DNA from: Phycisphaerae bacterium
Lineage (GTDB): Bacteria; Planctomycetota; Phycisphaerae; UBA1845; UTPLA1
Reading direction: 5' to 3'
Length of the DNA: 64,000 bases
NCBI GenBank assembly: GCA_035275405.1
Contig: DATEMU010000003.1
Coordinates: 682,001-746,000, forward strand
Shown: in pieces, positions 45,629 to 55,301 of the stretch
Layout: every line of letters starts with the position of its first letter
Position numbering within the stretch: position 1 is the stretch's first letter
Notes under the pieces: model-generated
The model's database searches: none
What the model saw: the letters and a program-made list of their open reading frames with translations, nothing else
What the model was told of the DNA's origin: nothing
Translations under genes and position numbers: made by a program

Positions 45629-47107
45629 ATGCAAACGGCATCGATCATTACCGCAGACAGCCTCGACGCGCCCTCCTTCCGCGCCGAATTGCGCAAGTTG
45701 CTCGCACTGGCCGGGCCGACCGTGGGGGCCAAGCTCTCGCACATGGCGCTGGGCTTTACGGACTTCGTGCTTGTGTCGTGGATGGGCACGGAGGCGACGG
45801 CGGCGATCAGTCCCTGCACGCTCATGTTGTTCATCGTGCTATGTCTGGGGATGGGATGCATGAGCAGCGTACAGACCTTTGTCTCGCAGTCGTGCGGCCG
45901 ACAGGAACCTCATCGTGCCGCGCCCTATGTCTGGCAGGCCTTTTATGTCGGATTCGCATTCCTCGTTCTGACCTACCCGCTCATCCTGTTTCAGCGGTCG
46001 TTCTGGGCCTGGGTCGGTCATCCGCCCGCAGTCCAGGCGATGGAGATCGCCTATTGCGACGTCGCCTTTTGGTCGATGGGACTGGCGATCATGTGCGTCG
46101 GGTTGGAAGGCTTCTTCAACGGAATCCAGCGGCCCCTGATAGAGGTGATTTCGATTCTCGTCGCCATCGTCTTCAACGCCCTCGCCGGCTATGGACTGAT
46201 CTATGGCAAGTTCGGCTGCCCGAAAATGGGTATCGCCGGCGCGGGAGTCGCCTTGGTCATGGCCTGGTCCATCCGCGTCATTATGATGTTGGTGGTTTTT
46301 CTATCGAAGCCCTTCCACGAGAAGTTCAAAACTCGGATCGCCTGGCGCTTCAACAAGGCCCGCCTCAAGGAGATTCTGGTGATGGGCGGACCCATCGGAA
46401 TCCAGTGGTTTCTCGATGTGGCGTCTTGGTTCGTTTTCATTGCGCTGATGATGGCCCCCTTTGGTACGGCGACCCTCGCCGCGGCCAATATTGCGTTGCA
46501 ACTGATGCACCTGTCGTTCATGCCCGCCGTCGGCATCGGCGTCGCGGTCAATTCGCTCGTCGGTCACGCCATCGGCGCGCGGCGGCCGGATCTGGCGGAG
46601 CGCCACGCCCGCGCCGGTCTGGCCGTGATGATGACCTATATGATGGCGACGGCCATCGTGTACTGGCAGGGCGGCCAATGGCTCATGGGGCTCTTGTCCA
46701 AAGATCTTGAGGTGATCGCGGCTGGAACAGGGATTCTGATCTGGGCGGCCGTGTTTCAGGCCTTCGACGCCTTGAGCATCAATTACATCTTCGCCCTGCG
46801 CGGCGCGGGCGACACCAAGTGGCCGGCGATCATGGTGATCGTAAACTGCTGGGTGACGTTCATCCTCGGGGGAAAGGTCATGATATGGCTGTTCCCGTCG
46901 ATGGGCATTCACGGTCCCTGGATGATGTGCAGCCTTTACATTATCTTCCTGGGAATCCTGCTGGCCCGGCGCTGGCGGCGCGGCGAGTGGAGGAAGATCG
47001 AGTTGTTCAAGGAGCCCGTCCCAGGCCCCAGTCATACGATCCTGGAAGCGGATTGCGCGATGGATGCCGCCACGGCGGCGGTGGCCGCGCCGGAGGCGCG
47101 GATATGA
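45629..47107 (+). CDS. MATE-family efflux transporter
   Basis: This 492-residue membrane protein has about 12 helices in two similar halves, as in NorM/DinF MATE pumps (LALAGPTVGAKLSHMALGF near the start; GAGVALVMAWSIR and ALRGAGDTKWPAIM in helices of the second half). MATE pumps export drugs, cations or metabolites using Na+ or H+. The start ATG follows a terminator-ended leader, so expression may be switched by a ligand. The downstream acetyltransferase overlaps by 4 nt (ATGA), suggesting a joint detoxification role. Confidence 0.9.
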   Translation: MQTASIITADSLDAPSFRAELRKLLALAGPTVGAKLSHMALGFTDFVLVSWMGTEATAAISPCTLMLFIVLCLGMGCMSSVQTFVSQSCGRQEPHRAAPYVWQAFYVGFAFLVLTYPLILFQRSFWAWVGHPPAVQAMEIAYCDVAFWSMGLAIMCVGLEGFFNGIQRPLIEVISILVAIVFNALAGYGLIYGKFGCPKMGIAGAGVALVMAWSIRVIMMLVVFLSKPFHEKFKTRIAWRFNKARLKEILVMGGPIGIQWFLDVASWFVFIALMMAPFGTATLAAANIALQLMHLSFMPAVGIGVAVNSLVGHAIGARRPDLAERHARAGLAVMMTYMMATAIVYWQGGQWLMGLLSKDLEVIAAGTGILIWAAVFQAFDALSINYIFALRGAGDTKWPAIMVIVNCWVTFILGGKVMIWLFPSMGIHGPWMMCSLYIIFLGILLARRWRRGEWRKIELFKEPVPGPSHTILEADCAMDAATAAVAAPEARI

Positions 47108-47670
47108 GCGACATGCGTTTGACGACGGCCCGTTTGGAGTTGGTTCGCGTCTCGCCGGAGACGGCGCGCGCGGCGGCGAACGACGACCGGCCGAGATTCG
47201 GTGGGTTGCTGAATGCGGTGGTTGCCGCTGATTGGCCGCACGATCTTATCGACGACGCCCTTGGGCCGATGGCCGATGCGCTGGAGCGTCAACCGCCGAC
47301 GAATGGATACACGATGTGGTGGGTCGTTCTGCGCGATCCGCGGACGTTGATCGGGTCGGTCGGCCTAAAGTCGCCGCCCAGGGACGGTCGCGTGGACATT
47401 GGATACGGGATCGTAGCCTCGCATCAACGGCGCGGTTACGCCGTCGAGGCGACGAATCGACTGATCGCCCTTGCTTTTGACGATCCGGCGACCGAGAAAG
47501 TGGTCGGTGAGACGTACGCCCAACTTGTTCCGTCGATCGGAGTCATGATCAAGTGTGGTTTTACTCAGTGCGCGGCGGGCGTTGTGGGATTCTCCGGCGA
47601 GGAGAACGTCGTGCAATTCGAACTGACTCGCCAAAAATGGGAGCGTCAAACCTGTAAGGCGACGGTATAA
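47104..47670 (+). CDS. GNAT-family N-acetyltransferase
   Basis: This 188-residue protein starts MSDMRLTTARLELVRVSPET, typical of RimJ/RimL-type GNATs, with ASHQRRGYAVEATNRLI matching the acetyl-CoA binding Q/RxxGxG/A motif, and an end region with FTQCAAGVVGF. It acetylates an amine on a protein or small molecule. It is translationally coupled to the MATE gene and 4 nt before ileS, so the three form one operon. Confidence 0.88.
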   Translation: MSDMRLTTARLELVRVSPETARAAANDDRPRFGGLLNAVVAADWPHDLIDDALGPMADALERQPPTNGYTMWWVVLRDPRTLIGSVGLKSPPRDGRVDIGYGIVASHQRRGYAVEATNRLIALAFDDPATEKVVGETYAQLVPSIGVMIKCGFTQCAAGVVGFSGEENVVQFELTRQKWERQTCKATV

Positions 47671-47674
47671 CGGC

Positions 47675-50600
47675 ATGTTCAAGGAAGTCCCCAGCCAATT
47701 CGATTTTCCCAAGGCCGAGAAGGAAATCCTCGCCTTTTGGGAGGTGAACAACGTTTACGAAAAGTCCCTTGCCCAGCGCAAAGGGGCCAAGCCCTTTGTG
47801 TTCTTCGAGGGGCCGCCGACCGCCAACGGCCTGCCGCACCCAGGTCACTGTCTGACACGGGCTATCAAGGATTTGTTCCCGCGCTACAAGACGATGACCG
47901 GGCACTACTGCCTGCGCAAGGGCGGCTGGGACACTCACGGCCTGCCGGTCGAGGTCGAGGTCTGCAAGGAACTGGGCATCCACACGAAGGAGGAGATTGA
48001 GAACTACGGTGTCGAGGCGTTCAACAAGAAGTGCCTGGAGAGCGTCTTTCGCTACACGAAGGAGTGGGAGGAACTGACGCGTCGCCTCGGGTTCTGGGTA
48101 AACCTCGAGGAGGCGTACGTCACCTATCACCAAAGCTACGTCGAGAGCGTGTGGTGGAGCCTGAAGCAGCTCTTCGACGCCGGGCTCCTGTATCAGGGGC
48201 ACAAGATCGTGTGGTGGTGGGCGCAGGGTGGAACGGCGTTGTCATCGGGCGAGGTGGGGCAAGGGTATCGGGAGGTCGATGATCCGTCGGTGTTTGTGCG
48301 GTTCCCCGTCGTGATCGACGAGCGGGCGAAAAGAGCGGGCATCCCTGAAAAAACGAATCTGCTCGTTTGGACGACGACGCCTTGGACGCTTCCTTCAAAC
48401 ACCTTTGCGGCGGTGCACAAGGATTTCGATTACGCCGTGGTCCATGATGACGAAACGGGCGAGCGGCTGATCTTCGCGGCGCAACTCGTGGAGCCGATCG
48501 CAAAAAAAGTGAAAAAGACCGAAAAGTGGAAGATCGAACGGACAGTGAAGGGCTCTGTGCTAGTGGGCCTGAGCTACCGCCCGCCTTTCGATTATTATCG
48601 AAAGCGCCCTGCTCATGAGATCGTTCCGCACGCTGCGCGCGGCATCACCTTGGGCGATTACAAACCTGCATTGGCGGCTGGCGGGGACGATTTTGCCTGT
48701 TGGCGCGTACTGCACGCCGATTTCGTGACGCTCGATTCCGGCTCAGGCCTTGTTCACGAAGCCCCGGCCTTCGGCGAAGTCGACTTCAACTTGCTCATGG
48801 AAGAGCGAAAGCGATTCAAGAATCCGGACAGTATCCCGCTCCTGTGCGCGGTGGCTCCCAATGGCGCCTTCACCGACGATGCGCCTCCGTACAAGGGCCG
48901 CTGGGTCAAAGAGTGCGACAAAGACATCGTCCGCGACATGAAGGAGCGCGGGCTGCTCCTCCATCAGGAGCAATATCGCCACGACTATCCATTCTGCTGG
49001 CGGGCGGAGGAGGACCCGCTCATCCAATATCCCCGCAAGAGCTGGTTCATCCGCACGACTCAGTTCAAGGACGCCATGCTGGAAAACAATCAGCACATCA
49101 ACTGGCTTCCGGAACACATCAAGGAAGGCCGCTTCGGGAACTTTCTCAAGGACAACGTCGATTGGTCGCTGTCCCGAGAGCGCTATTGGGGTACGCCGTT
49201 GCCGATCTGGGTCTGCGAGGCGTGCGGTCAAATGGACGCCATTGATTCATACGAGTCCCTGGTCAGCAAGTCCGGCGTCGGCGGGCTCGAAGTCTGGGAG
49301 AATGCGAAGAAGAAAGACCCGTCGCTCAGCGATCATCTGAAGGTCCACAAGCCCTACATCGACGAGATCACGTTCACGTGCTCCAAGTGCAGCGGGGGCA
49401 AAATGAAGCGCGTGTCCGAGGTCATCGACTGCTGGTACGACGCGGGGGCGATGCCTTTTGCGCAGTGGGGGTATCCCCACAAGGACGCGAAGATGTTCGC
49501 CGACCAGTATCCGGCGGATTTCATCAGCGAAGCCCTGGACCAGACCCGCGGCTGGTTCTATTCGCTGGTGGCGATCAGCACGCTGCTCTTCGGCAAGAAC
49601 GGGATTGCGAAGAAGAACGGTCAGTGGCCGCTGCCCTTTCGCAACTGCATCGTCCTCGGCCTCCTAATGGGCGAAGACGGGCTCAAGATGTCCAAGAGCA
49701 AGAAAAATTACAAGGAGCCGACCTACATCTTCGAGCACGAAGGCGCCGACGCGATGCGCTGGCTCTTCTTCAGCGGCCAAACGCCGTGGACGAGCATCCG
49801 CTTCCAGGAAGCCGCGATCGCCGAAGCCCAGCGCGAATTCCTGATTCGCCTCTACAACTGCTATAGCTTCTTCGTGATCTACGCCAACATCGACAAGTGG
49901 ACGCCGGATCAGAGCCGCGACCGTAAGGGAGCGCCGAGTGGCGCCCCATCGGAGCTGGATCGCTGGATCAGAAGCGAATTGGCCGCCTGCTCCATCAAGG
50001 TCTTCGACGCCATGGAATCCTACGACAACTACACCGCCGCCCGGTCGCTCATCGGCTTCGTCGATGCCCTCTCCAACTGGTACGTCCGCCGCAGTCGCGA
50101 CCGCTTCTGGCGAAGCGGCATGGATGCGGACAAGGACAGTGCATATCAGACGCTCTACGATTGCCTGGTCACAACGGCGAAATTGATCGCCCCGTTCACG
50201 CCGTTCCTCGCGGAGAGCCTCTATCAGAACCTCGTCCGCACGCACGATGCGGCGGCCCCGGAAAGCATCCATCTTTGTGATTACCCGATTCTGGAGGCGA
50301 CGAAGGCCGACGTCGCGCGAGCCGTCGATCCCGCGCTCAACGACGAAATCGAACAAGTCCGCCAGATCGTCTCCTGCGGTCGCGCCGCCCGTGCCGCCAC
50401 CAAGCTCCGCGTTCGCCAGCCGCTCGCGAAGCTGGAAATCTACCATCGCCAGGCCGCCGCCCTGCAGAAATACGAGTCGGTCATCCGCGACGAACTGAAC
50501 GTCAAGCAGATCGATTGGGTCAAGCGCGAGCAGGTGGACCAGTACGTGAATTACGAACTCAAGCCCGACTTCAAAAAGCTCGGCCCGAAGTTCGGCCCGC

Positions 50601-51082
50601 AGGCCCCCAGAATCAAGGCCGCGCTCGCCAAGCATCCGAACCCCAACGAGATCATCCGCCAACTCGGCGAGACCGGCAGCTACAGCCTCGCACTGGACGG
50701 TCAACAGGTCGAGCTTTCGACGGATGAGTTACTCGTCGAGCTGCATGCCAAGGAAGGCTGGGCCGCCGAGCGGATCCCTGGCCAGGGCATCCTCGTGCTC
50801 GATACGCATCTGACGCCGGAGTTGCAGGATGAAGGGCTGGCCCGCGACCTCGTCAACCAGATTCAGCAGGTCCGCAAGGGGCTGAACCTCCGCTACGAGC
50901 AGCGGATCGATTTGGCCATCGTCGGGGATGCGGACATCTCGCGCGTCGTCAACAAGCATGCGTCATACATCCAGCACGAGACGTTGGCGCAGAACCTTCT
51001 GAACCGACCGCTGGCCGGCACGCAACCAACGCCCGCGGAAGTCGAGGGCCGTTCCGTGGAGATTCACGTTCATCCGCTATGA
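47675..51082 (+). CDS. ileS: Isoleucyl-tRNA synthetase, type 2 (eukaryote-like)
   Basis: IleRS charges tRNA-Ile. The 1135-residue class I enzyme carries the HIGH variant HPGH (FEGPPTANGLPHPGHCL, residues about 48-64), editing domain elements (WTTTPWTLPSNTFAAV) and the KMSKS loop GLKMSKSKKN. The long C-terminal part and the sequence around HPGH match the IleS2 type, found in eukaryotes and in mupirocin-tolerant bacteria, more than the E. coli type. The WWW...TALSSGEV segment fits. Last gene of the MATE-GNAT operon. Confidence 0.95.
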   Translation: MFKEVPSQFDFPKAEKEILAFWEVNNVYEKSLAQRKGAKPFVFFEGPPTANGLPHPGHCLTRAIKDLFPRYKTMTGHYCLRKGGWDTHGLPVEVEVCKELGIHTKEEIENYGVEAFNKKCLESVFRYTKEWEELTRRLGFWVNLEEAYVTYHQSYVESVWWSLKQLFDAGLLYQGHKIVWWWAQGGTALSSGEVGQGYREVDDPSVFVRFPVVIDERAKRAGIPEKTNLLVWTTTPWTLPSNTFAAVHKDFDYAVVHDDETGERLIFAAQLVEPIAKKVKKTEKWKIERTVKGSVLVGLSYRPPFDYYRKRPAHEIVPHAARGITLGDYKPALAAGGDDFACWRVLHADFVTLDSGSGLVHEAPAFGEVDFNLLMEERKRFKNPDSIPLLCAVAPNGAFTDDAPPYKGRWVKECDKDIVRDMKERGLLLHQEQYRHDYPFCWRAEEDPLIQYPRKSWFIRTTQFKDAMLENNQHINWLPEHIKEGRFGNFLKDNVDWSLSRERYWGTPLPIWVCEACGQMDAIDSYESLVSKSGVGGLEVWENAKKKDPSLSDHLKVHKPYIDEITFTCSKCSGGKMKRVSEVIDCWYDAGAMPFAQWGYPHKDAKMFADQYPADFISEALDQTRGWFYSLVAISTLLFGKNGIAKKNGQWPLPFRNCIVLGLLMGEDGLKMSKSKKNYKEPTYIFEHEGADAMRWLFFSGQTPWTSIRFQEAAIAEAQREFLIRLYNCYSFFVIYANIDKWTPDQSRDRKGAPSGAPSELDRWIRSELAACSIKVFDAMESYDNYTAARSLIGFVDALSNWYVRRSRDRFWRSGMDADKDSAYQTLYDCLVTTAKLIAPFTPFLAESLYQNLVRTHDAAAPESIHLCDYPILEATKADVARAVDPALNDEIEQVRQIVSCGRAARAATKLRVRQPLAKLEIYHRQAAALQKYESVIRDELNVKQIDWVKREQVDQYVNYELKPDFKKLGPKFGPQAPRIKAALAKHPNPNEIIRQLGETGSYSLALDGQQVELSTDELLVELHAKEGWAAERIPGQGILVLDTHLTPELQDEGLARDLVNQIQQVRKGLNLRYEQRIDLAIVGDADISRVVNKHASYIQHETLAQNLLNRPLAGTQPTPAEVEGRSVEIHVHPL

Positions 51083-51140
51083 TCCGCCCGCCGGTGTTCT
51101 CCTTGTTTTGACTTTTCACTTTTTCGCATTTCGACTTTTT

Positions 51141-51938
51141 ATGAGTTACACCGCTAAGACCGCCGACAAGTTCGAGTTGTATCAACACGCCGTACAGTCC
51201 CCGGAGGCCGAGGTCTATTTCTTCGATAAGCTCTACCGCCAGCGCTACGGCAAGCCCGCGACGCTCTTTCGCGAGGATTTCTGCGGCACGGCCCTGATCT
51301 CCTGCGAGTGGGCGAAGTGGCGGCGGTCGAATCACGCGTACGGCGTCGACCTCTGCCGCGAGACGCTGGCCTGGGGCCGCGAGCACAACATCGCCAAGCT
51401 GACGTCGCACGCCGCCCACCGCGTGCACCTCGTCCACCAAAACGTCCTGCACGTCATCAAGCCGCGGGTCCATGTCATCGGCGCCTTCAACTACAGCTAT
51501 TTCATCTTCCGCGAACGCCGCGACCTCGTGCAGTATTTTGCATGCGTTCGGCGCTCGCTCCTGCCCGAGGGGATGTTCATCTGCGACGCCTACGGCGGCT
51601 GGGAATCGCAGGAGCCCATGCGGGAACGTACGCGCCGCAGGGGGTTTACCTACGTCTGGGACCAGGCGGCCTACAATCCGGTGGACGACGAGACGCTCTG
51701 CCACATTCACTTCGAGTTCCCCGACGGGACGCGGATGCGCAAGGCCTTTACCTACCACTGGCGGCTGTGGACGCTGGGCGGAATCCAGGACGCGATGCGC
51801 GACGCCGGCTTCAGCGCCACGCAGGTCTATTGGGAGGGCACGGAGGCCAAAACCGGCCGCGGCAACGGGGCCTTCCGGGCGGTGAAGAAGGCGGAGAACT
51901 GCTCGGCGTGGAACGCGTATGTGGTGGCGATGCCTTAA
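51141..51938 (+). CDS. Class I SAM-dependent methyltransferase
   Basis: This 265-residue protein has a probable SAM-binding motif (LFREDFCGTALISCEWAKW, residues about 39-57) and the following acidic residue AYGVDLCRETL. The C-terminal HIHFEFPDGTRMRKAF is also typical of the fold. The target is unknown. The ATG at 51141 was preferred to an earlier in-frame Met that lies in an AT-rich leader. Confidence 0.8.
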   Translation: MSYTAKTADKFELYQHAVQSPEAEVYFFDKLYRQRYGKPATLFREDFCGTALISCEWAKWRRSNHAYGVDLCRETLAWGREHNIAKLTSHAAHRVHLVHQNVLHVIKPRVHVIGAFNYSYFIFRERRDLVQYFACVRRSLLPEGMFICDAYGGWESQEPMRERTRRRGFTYVWDQAAYNPVDDETLCHIHFEFPDGTRMRKAFTYHWRLWTLGGIQDAMRDAGFSATQVYWEGTEAKTGRGNGAFRAVKKAENCSAWNAYVVAMP

Positions 51939-52762
51939 TTCAGGTGGAGGTCGACTTCCGCGAAGACGGGTCGGTGATCCGACAGTGTGCAATTCAATAC
52001 GCGGTACGACTTTGAGACAAACTCGCCCTTGCCCATGATGTAGTCGATCCGCAGCAATGGTAGTGTGGCCGGAATGGTCGGAGCGTTCCGATGGTCCCCT
52101 ATTGCCAAGTCCGAGAGCACTGAGGTGAGCAGCGCGTAATCTTGGGAATCCGGTGTTGCATTGAAATCGCCGGCGATGATTACGTCGTCGCGGGACTCGC
52201 GGACCAATGCTAACAGGGCCTCAACCTGTTTTCTCCGAGTCTCACTGCTCTCCTTCACGTGCTTTGGGTCGAAGATTTTCCAAGTTGCGTGCAAATGGAC
52301 GCTGAAGACGCGAACCGTTCTCCCATCTATGTCGAGCACAGCCTCCACGGCGAACACCCAACCCCCCTTGTCCAGCGTGTGGGCCTTGGCACCTAAAATC
52401 GGCCAGCGACACAATATTGCCTCATCACACGCTTGATCTTCCGGGATTCCCAAAGTTGCCCGTGAAACCTGCGAAAGCCCTTTTAAGCGTTGGGCCAATA
52501 GTCCTACGGGGTCTTCCTTGGCTTGCGCGAAATCCACGTAATGAGCCTCTTGGAGGCAAATAATATCAGCGTCCTGCTGTCGAGTCAGGTTGCTAATGGA
52601 CTCGAGCCCGGATTCAAATCGATGGACATTGAAAGCCATGATCTTTAAGGGAATCGGTTGCGGAGCATCGGAAACGGGCGCTGGGGACGTCGTTGGCCGG
52701 CACGCGGAAACCCAGGTGAGTAAAAAGAAAGTTGCAATCAATAGGGCCCGGTTTTCTTGCAT
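51935..52762 (-). CDS. Endonuclease/exonuclease/phosphatase-family lipoprotein
   Basis: This 275-residue protein has a signal with lipobox (LLTWVSAC). The EEP fold is seen in KIMAFNVHRFESGLESI, ADIICLQEAH (metal Glu), VFSVHLHATWK, DVIIAGDFNATPDS (Asp-Asn pair) and LSDHRPVFAEVDL at the end. Such enzymes cleave phosphodiesters, from DNA to sphingomyelin or inositol phosphates. Being anchored outside the cytoplasm favours a nutrient or extracellular role; substrate unknown. Its stop overlaps the methyltransferase stop by 4 nt (convergent). Confidence 0.9.
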   Translation of the reverse strand: MQENRALLIATFFLLTWVSACRPTTSPAPVSDAPQPIPLKIMAFNVHRFESGLESISNLTRQQDADIICLQEAHYVDFAQAKEDPVGLLAQRLKGLSQVSRATLGIPEDQACDEAILCRWPILGAKAHTLDKGGWVFAVEAVLDIDGRTVRVFSVHLHATWKIFDPKHVKESSETRRKQVEALLALVRESRDDVIIAGDFNATPDSQDYALLTSVLSDLAIGDHRNAPTIPATLPLLRIDYIMGKGEFVSKSYRVLNCTLSDHRPVFAEVDLHLN

Positions 52763-52881
52763 GAATGTCGCCCGCGTCGGCCAACACCGGCATGGTACCG
52801 TCGACCGACACAAGTCCCCAGCGTAGACTAAAATGGCAGCGAAGGCGTCGTGAAAGAACTCGCGGAATCTTATCCGTCTTT

Positions 52882-54672
52882 ATGGCAGACTCCTCGGACC
52901 ACGAAATATCGCACCCCGCGAGGCCCCAGCGTCGCCATTGGCCGCTCTGGCAGCGAATCCTCGCTCGCGTCCTCTTTTTTTACGCCGTCTGGTGCGCGGT
53001 CCTCTATTTCTATCAGGATCGGATGCTGTTCCCACGCGACCTGACCGGTCCGCCGCTCAAGCGGCTCTTTCACTCGCAGACGATCACACTCGAGCGCGAC
53101 GTGGCAGGCGTGGGCAAGGTCGTCGCGTGGTACATCCGCCCGCCTGACGTCCCGCCGACAGCCAAAACGCCGCTGGCGGTCTTCTTTCATGGCAACGCCG
53201 AACTGATCGACGATCAGGACGCGATCATCGCGGGCTACCACAAGCACGGCGTCTCCGTCCTCCTCCCCGAATATCGTGGCTATGGCCGATCGGCGGGCAC
53301 ACCGAGTGAAGAGGGGATTGTCTCGGACGCGGTATATTTCTACGACAAAGCCATCAAGCGACCGGATATCGATCCTACGCGCGTCGTCATCCACGGCCGC
53401 TCTGTCGGTGGCGGCCCCGCGGCGCTTTTGGCCGAGCAGCGGCCGCCTCGCGCGTTGATCCTGGAATCGACCTTCACGAGCGCCGCTTCCTTCGCCCACA
53501 AGTACTTCGCTCCTGCCTTCCTCGCGAAGAGCCCCTTCTACGTGGACCGAGTTGTCGAAGCGCTCGACGTGCCGATCCTGATCTTTCACGGCTGTAACGA
53601 CGTCATCGTCCCGGTCTGGCACGGCCGCGCGCTCCGCGATCTAGCCAAAAAGGGCACCTACATAGAGTTTTCCTGCGATCACAACGACTTTCCCGGCCTG
53701 GATAACGACGAAAAATATTGGGGCCAGATCGACCAATTCCTGCGTGAGACGGGCGTGACTACAATAGCGCCCGAGTGGAAGATGGCCCCGGAATCATCAA
53801 AGACATCGGAAGGTTCATCCGCGAACGCCGCATCGTCGGGTTTGCGATGGCGCTGGATACGGAAGGCACTCGCGACCACGGCCATACTCTATCTCGGCTA
53901 TGCCTCAATCATGTATTTCTTTCAGGACGCGGTCCTGTTTCCGCCATTGCCGGCCTCGACTTCGGGAATTTTTCCGAAAAACATGGAGCGCCTGGACTTC
54001 GACGTTCCCGCCGGCGGACAGGTGGAGGCTTGGTTCGCACCCGCCCCGGATGCGACCGCTGATAAGCCCGCGCCCATGGTTGTTTTCTTTCACGGCCAGC
54101 TCGAATTGATCGACTACCACGCGGTCACCGTCGAACGGTTGGGCCTGATGGGCTGTTCCGTGCTCCTGCCGGAATATCGCGGTTCGGGCCGATCGACGGC
54201 GACGTTGGATGAGGCCGGTCTGCTCGAAGACGCCGTGAGGGGATACGACGCGATCGTCGCGCGTCCGGACGTCGATCGGTCGCGGATCGCGTTCATGGGC
54301 CGTTCGCTCGGAGGCGCGTCGGCGGTGGCGCTCGCAACGAAGCGGCTCCCCAAGGCGATGATCCTCGAGGCCGCGTTCGCGAATTTCCCTGACTTAGCGC
54401 CTCATTATTTCATCCCGTCGTTCATGGCGCGGTTCGCCTTCCCGACGGACAGGCGCCTGGCCGGCCTGGACGTGCCCGTGCTCATCGCCCACGGTACCGA
54501 CGATTGGGCGGTGCCGATCTCGCACGCCCGTCGCCTGCGAGACGCGGCGCGCAAGCCGACGTACGTCGAATACCCCACGGGCCACGTCGGCTTCATTAAC
54601 GACGAGGGCTATTGGCTGGACGTGGCAAAGTTCTTGAACTCCGTCGGCGTAATCGACAAACTGCCGACATGA
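52882..54672 (+). CDS. Tandem-duplicated membrane-anchored alpha/beta-hydrolase
   Basis: This 596-residue protein contains two homologous halves (about residues 20-300 and 330-596). Each has an N-terminal membrane helix (RILARVLFFYAVWCAVLYFY; KALATTAILYLGYASIMYFF), a DRMLFP or DAVLFP stretch, HG[NQ]xEL, LLPEYRGYGRS or LLPEYRGSGRS, and the nucleophile elbow GRSVGG or GRSLGG. The Asp and His of both triads look kept (HGCNDVIVP, CDHNDF; HGTDDWAVP, TGHVGF). It resembles BEM46/ABHD13-type hydrolases. A two-copy fusion is unusual. It overlaps purN by 4 nt. Confidence 0.88.
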   Translation: MADSSDHEISHPARPQRRHWPLWQRILARVLFFYAVWCAVLYFYQDRMLFPRDLTGPPLKRLFHSQTITLERDVAGVGKVVAWYIRPPDVPPTAKTPLAVFFHGNAELIDDQDAIIAGYHKHGVSVLLPEYRGYGRSAGTPSEEGIVSDAVYFYDKAIKRPDIDPTRVVIHGRSVGGGPAALLAEQRPPRALILESTFTSAASFAHKYFAPAFLAKSPFYVDRVVEALDVPILIFHGCNDVIVPVWHGRALRDLAKKGTYIEFSCDHNDFPGLDNDEKYWGQIDQFLRETGVTTIAPEWKMAPESSKTSEGSSANAASSGLRWRWIRKALATTAILYLGYASIMYFFQDAVLFPPLPASTSGIFPKNMERLDFDVPAGGQVEAWFAPAPDATADKPAPMVVFFHGQLELIDYHAVTVERLGLMGCSVLLPEYRGSGRSTATLDEAGLLEDAVRGYDAIVARPDVDRSRIAFMGRSLGGASAVALATKRLPKAMILEAAFANFPDLAPHYFIPSFMARFAFPTDRRLAGLDVPVLIAHGTDDWAVPISHARRLRDAARKPTYVEYPTGHVGFINDEGYWLDVAKFLNSVGVIDKLPT

Positions 54673-55301
54673 GTCGAACGTCGGCACCGTTGCGAATCGC
54701 CGTCCTGATTTCCGGCACCGGTACGGGCCTCCAGAATCTCATTAATCGCATCGCCGACGGCCGGCTGCGGGGAGTCGAGATCGCCATCGTTATCTCCTCG
54801 CGTTCGACGGTCGAGGGCGTCGCGCGGGCGGAGGCGGCGGGGCTGCCCGTCGAGATCATCCGTTCAAAGGACTTCCCCGAAATCGAACGCTTCAGCGACC
54901 AGATCGCTCTGACGCTGGATATCTATGACGTCAATCTCGTCGTGCAGGCCGGTTGGCTGTGTTATTGGCGTTTACCATCGCGCTGGCTGGGCAAGGTCAT
55001 CAACATCCACCCGGCCCTGCTGCCCAAGTTCGGCGGCAAGGGTTTTTACGGGCGTCACGTCCACGAGGCCGTGCTGGCGGCGGGCGAGACCGAGAGCGGC
55101 GCGACCGTGCACTGGGTCGACAATGAGTACGATCACGGCCAGATCATCTTGCAACGAAAATGCCCCGTCGTCCCCGGCGATACGCCCGACACGCTGGCCG
55201 TACGCGTCCAGGCTGTCGAGCGCGAGCTGTTGCCGGAGGCCATCGGGCGAATCCGCGACGGTCTGCGGATGAAAGGCTACGACTTCAGGGATCGGGTGTA
55301 G
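54669..55301 (+). CDS. purN: Phosphoribosylglycinamide formyltransferase
   Basis: PurN formylates GAR with 10-formyl-THF in purine synthesis. The 210-residue protein has the N-terminal IAVLISGTGTGLQNLI, the conserved NIHPALLPKFGGKGFYGRHVHEAV with catalytic His, and VDNEYDHGQIILQ with Asp. The ATG is in the ATGA overlap with the hydrolase gene. Its 3' end overlaps the convergent hydrolase gene by 25 nt. Confidence 0.96.
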   Translation: MSRTSAPLRIAVLISGTGTGLQNLINRIADGRLRGVEIAIVISSRSTVEGVARAEAAGLPVEIIRSKDFPEIERFSDQIALTLDIYDVNLVVQAGWLCYWRLPSRWLGKVINIHPALLPKFGGKGFYGRHVHEAVLAAGETESGATVHWVDNEYDHGQIILQRKCPVVPGDTPDTLAVRVQAVERELLPEAIGRIRDGLRMKGYDFRDRV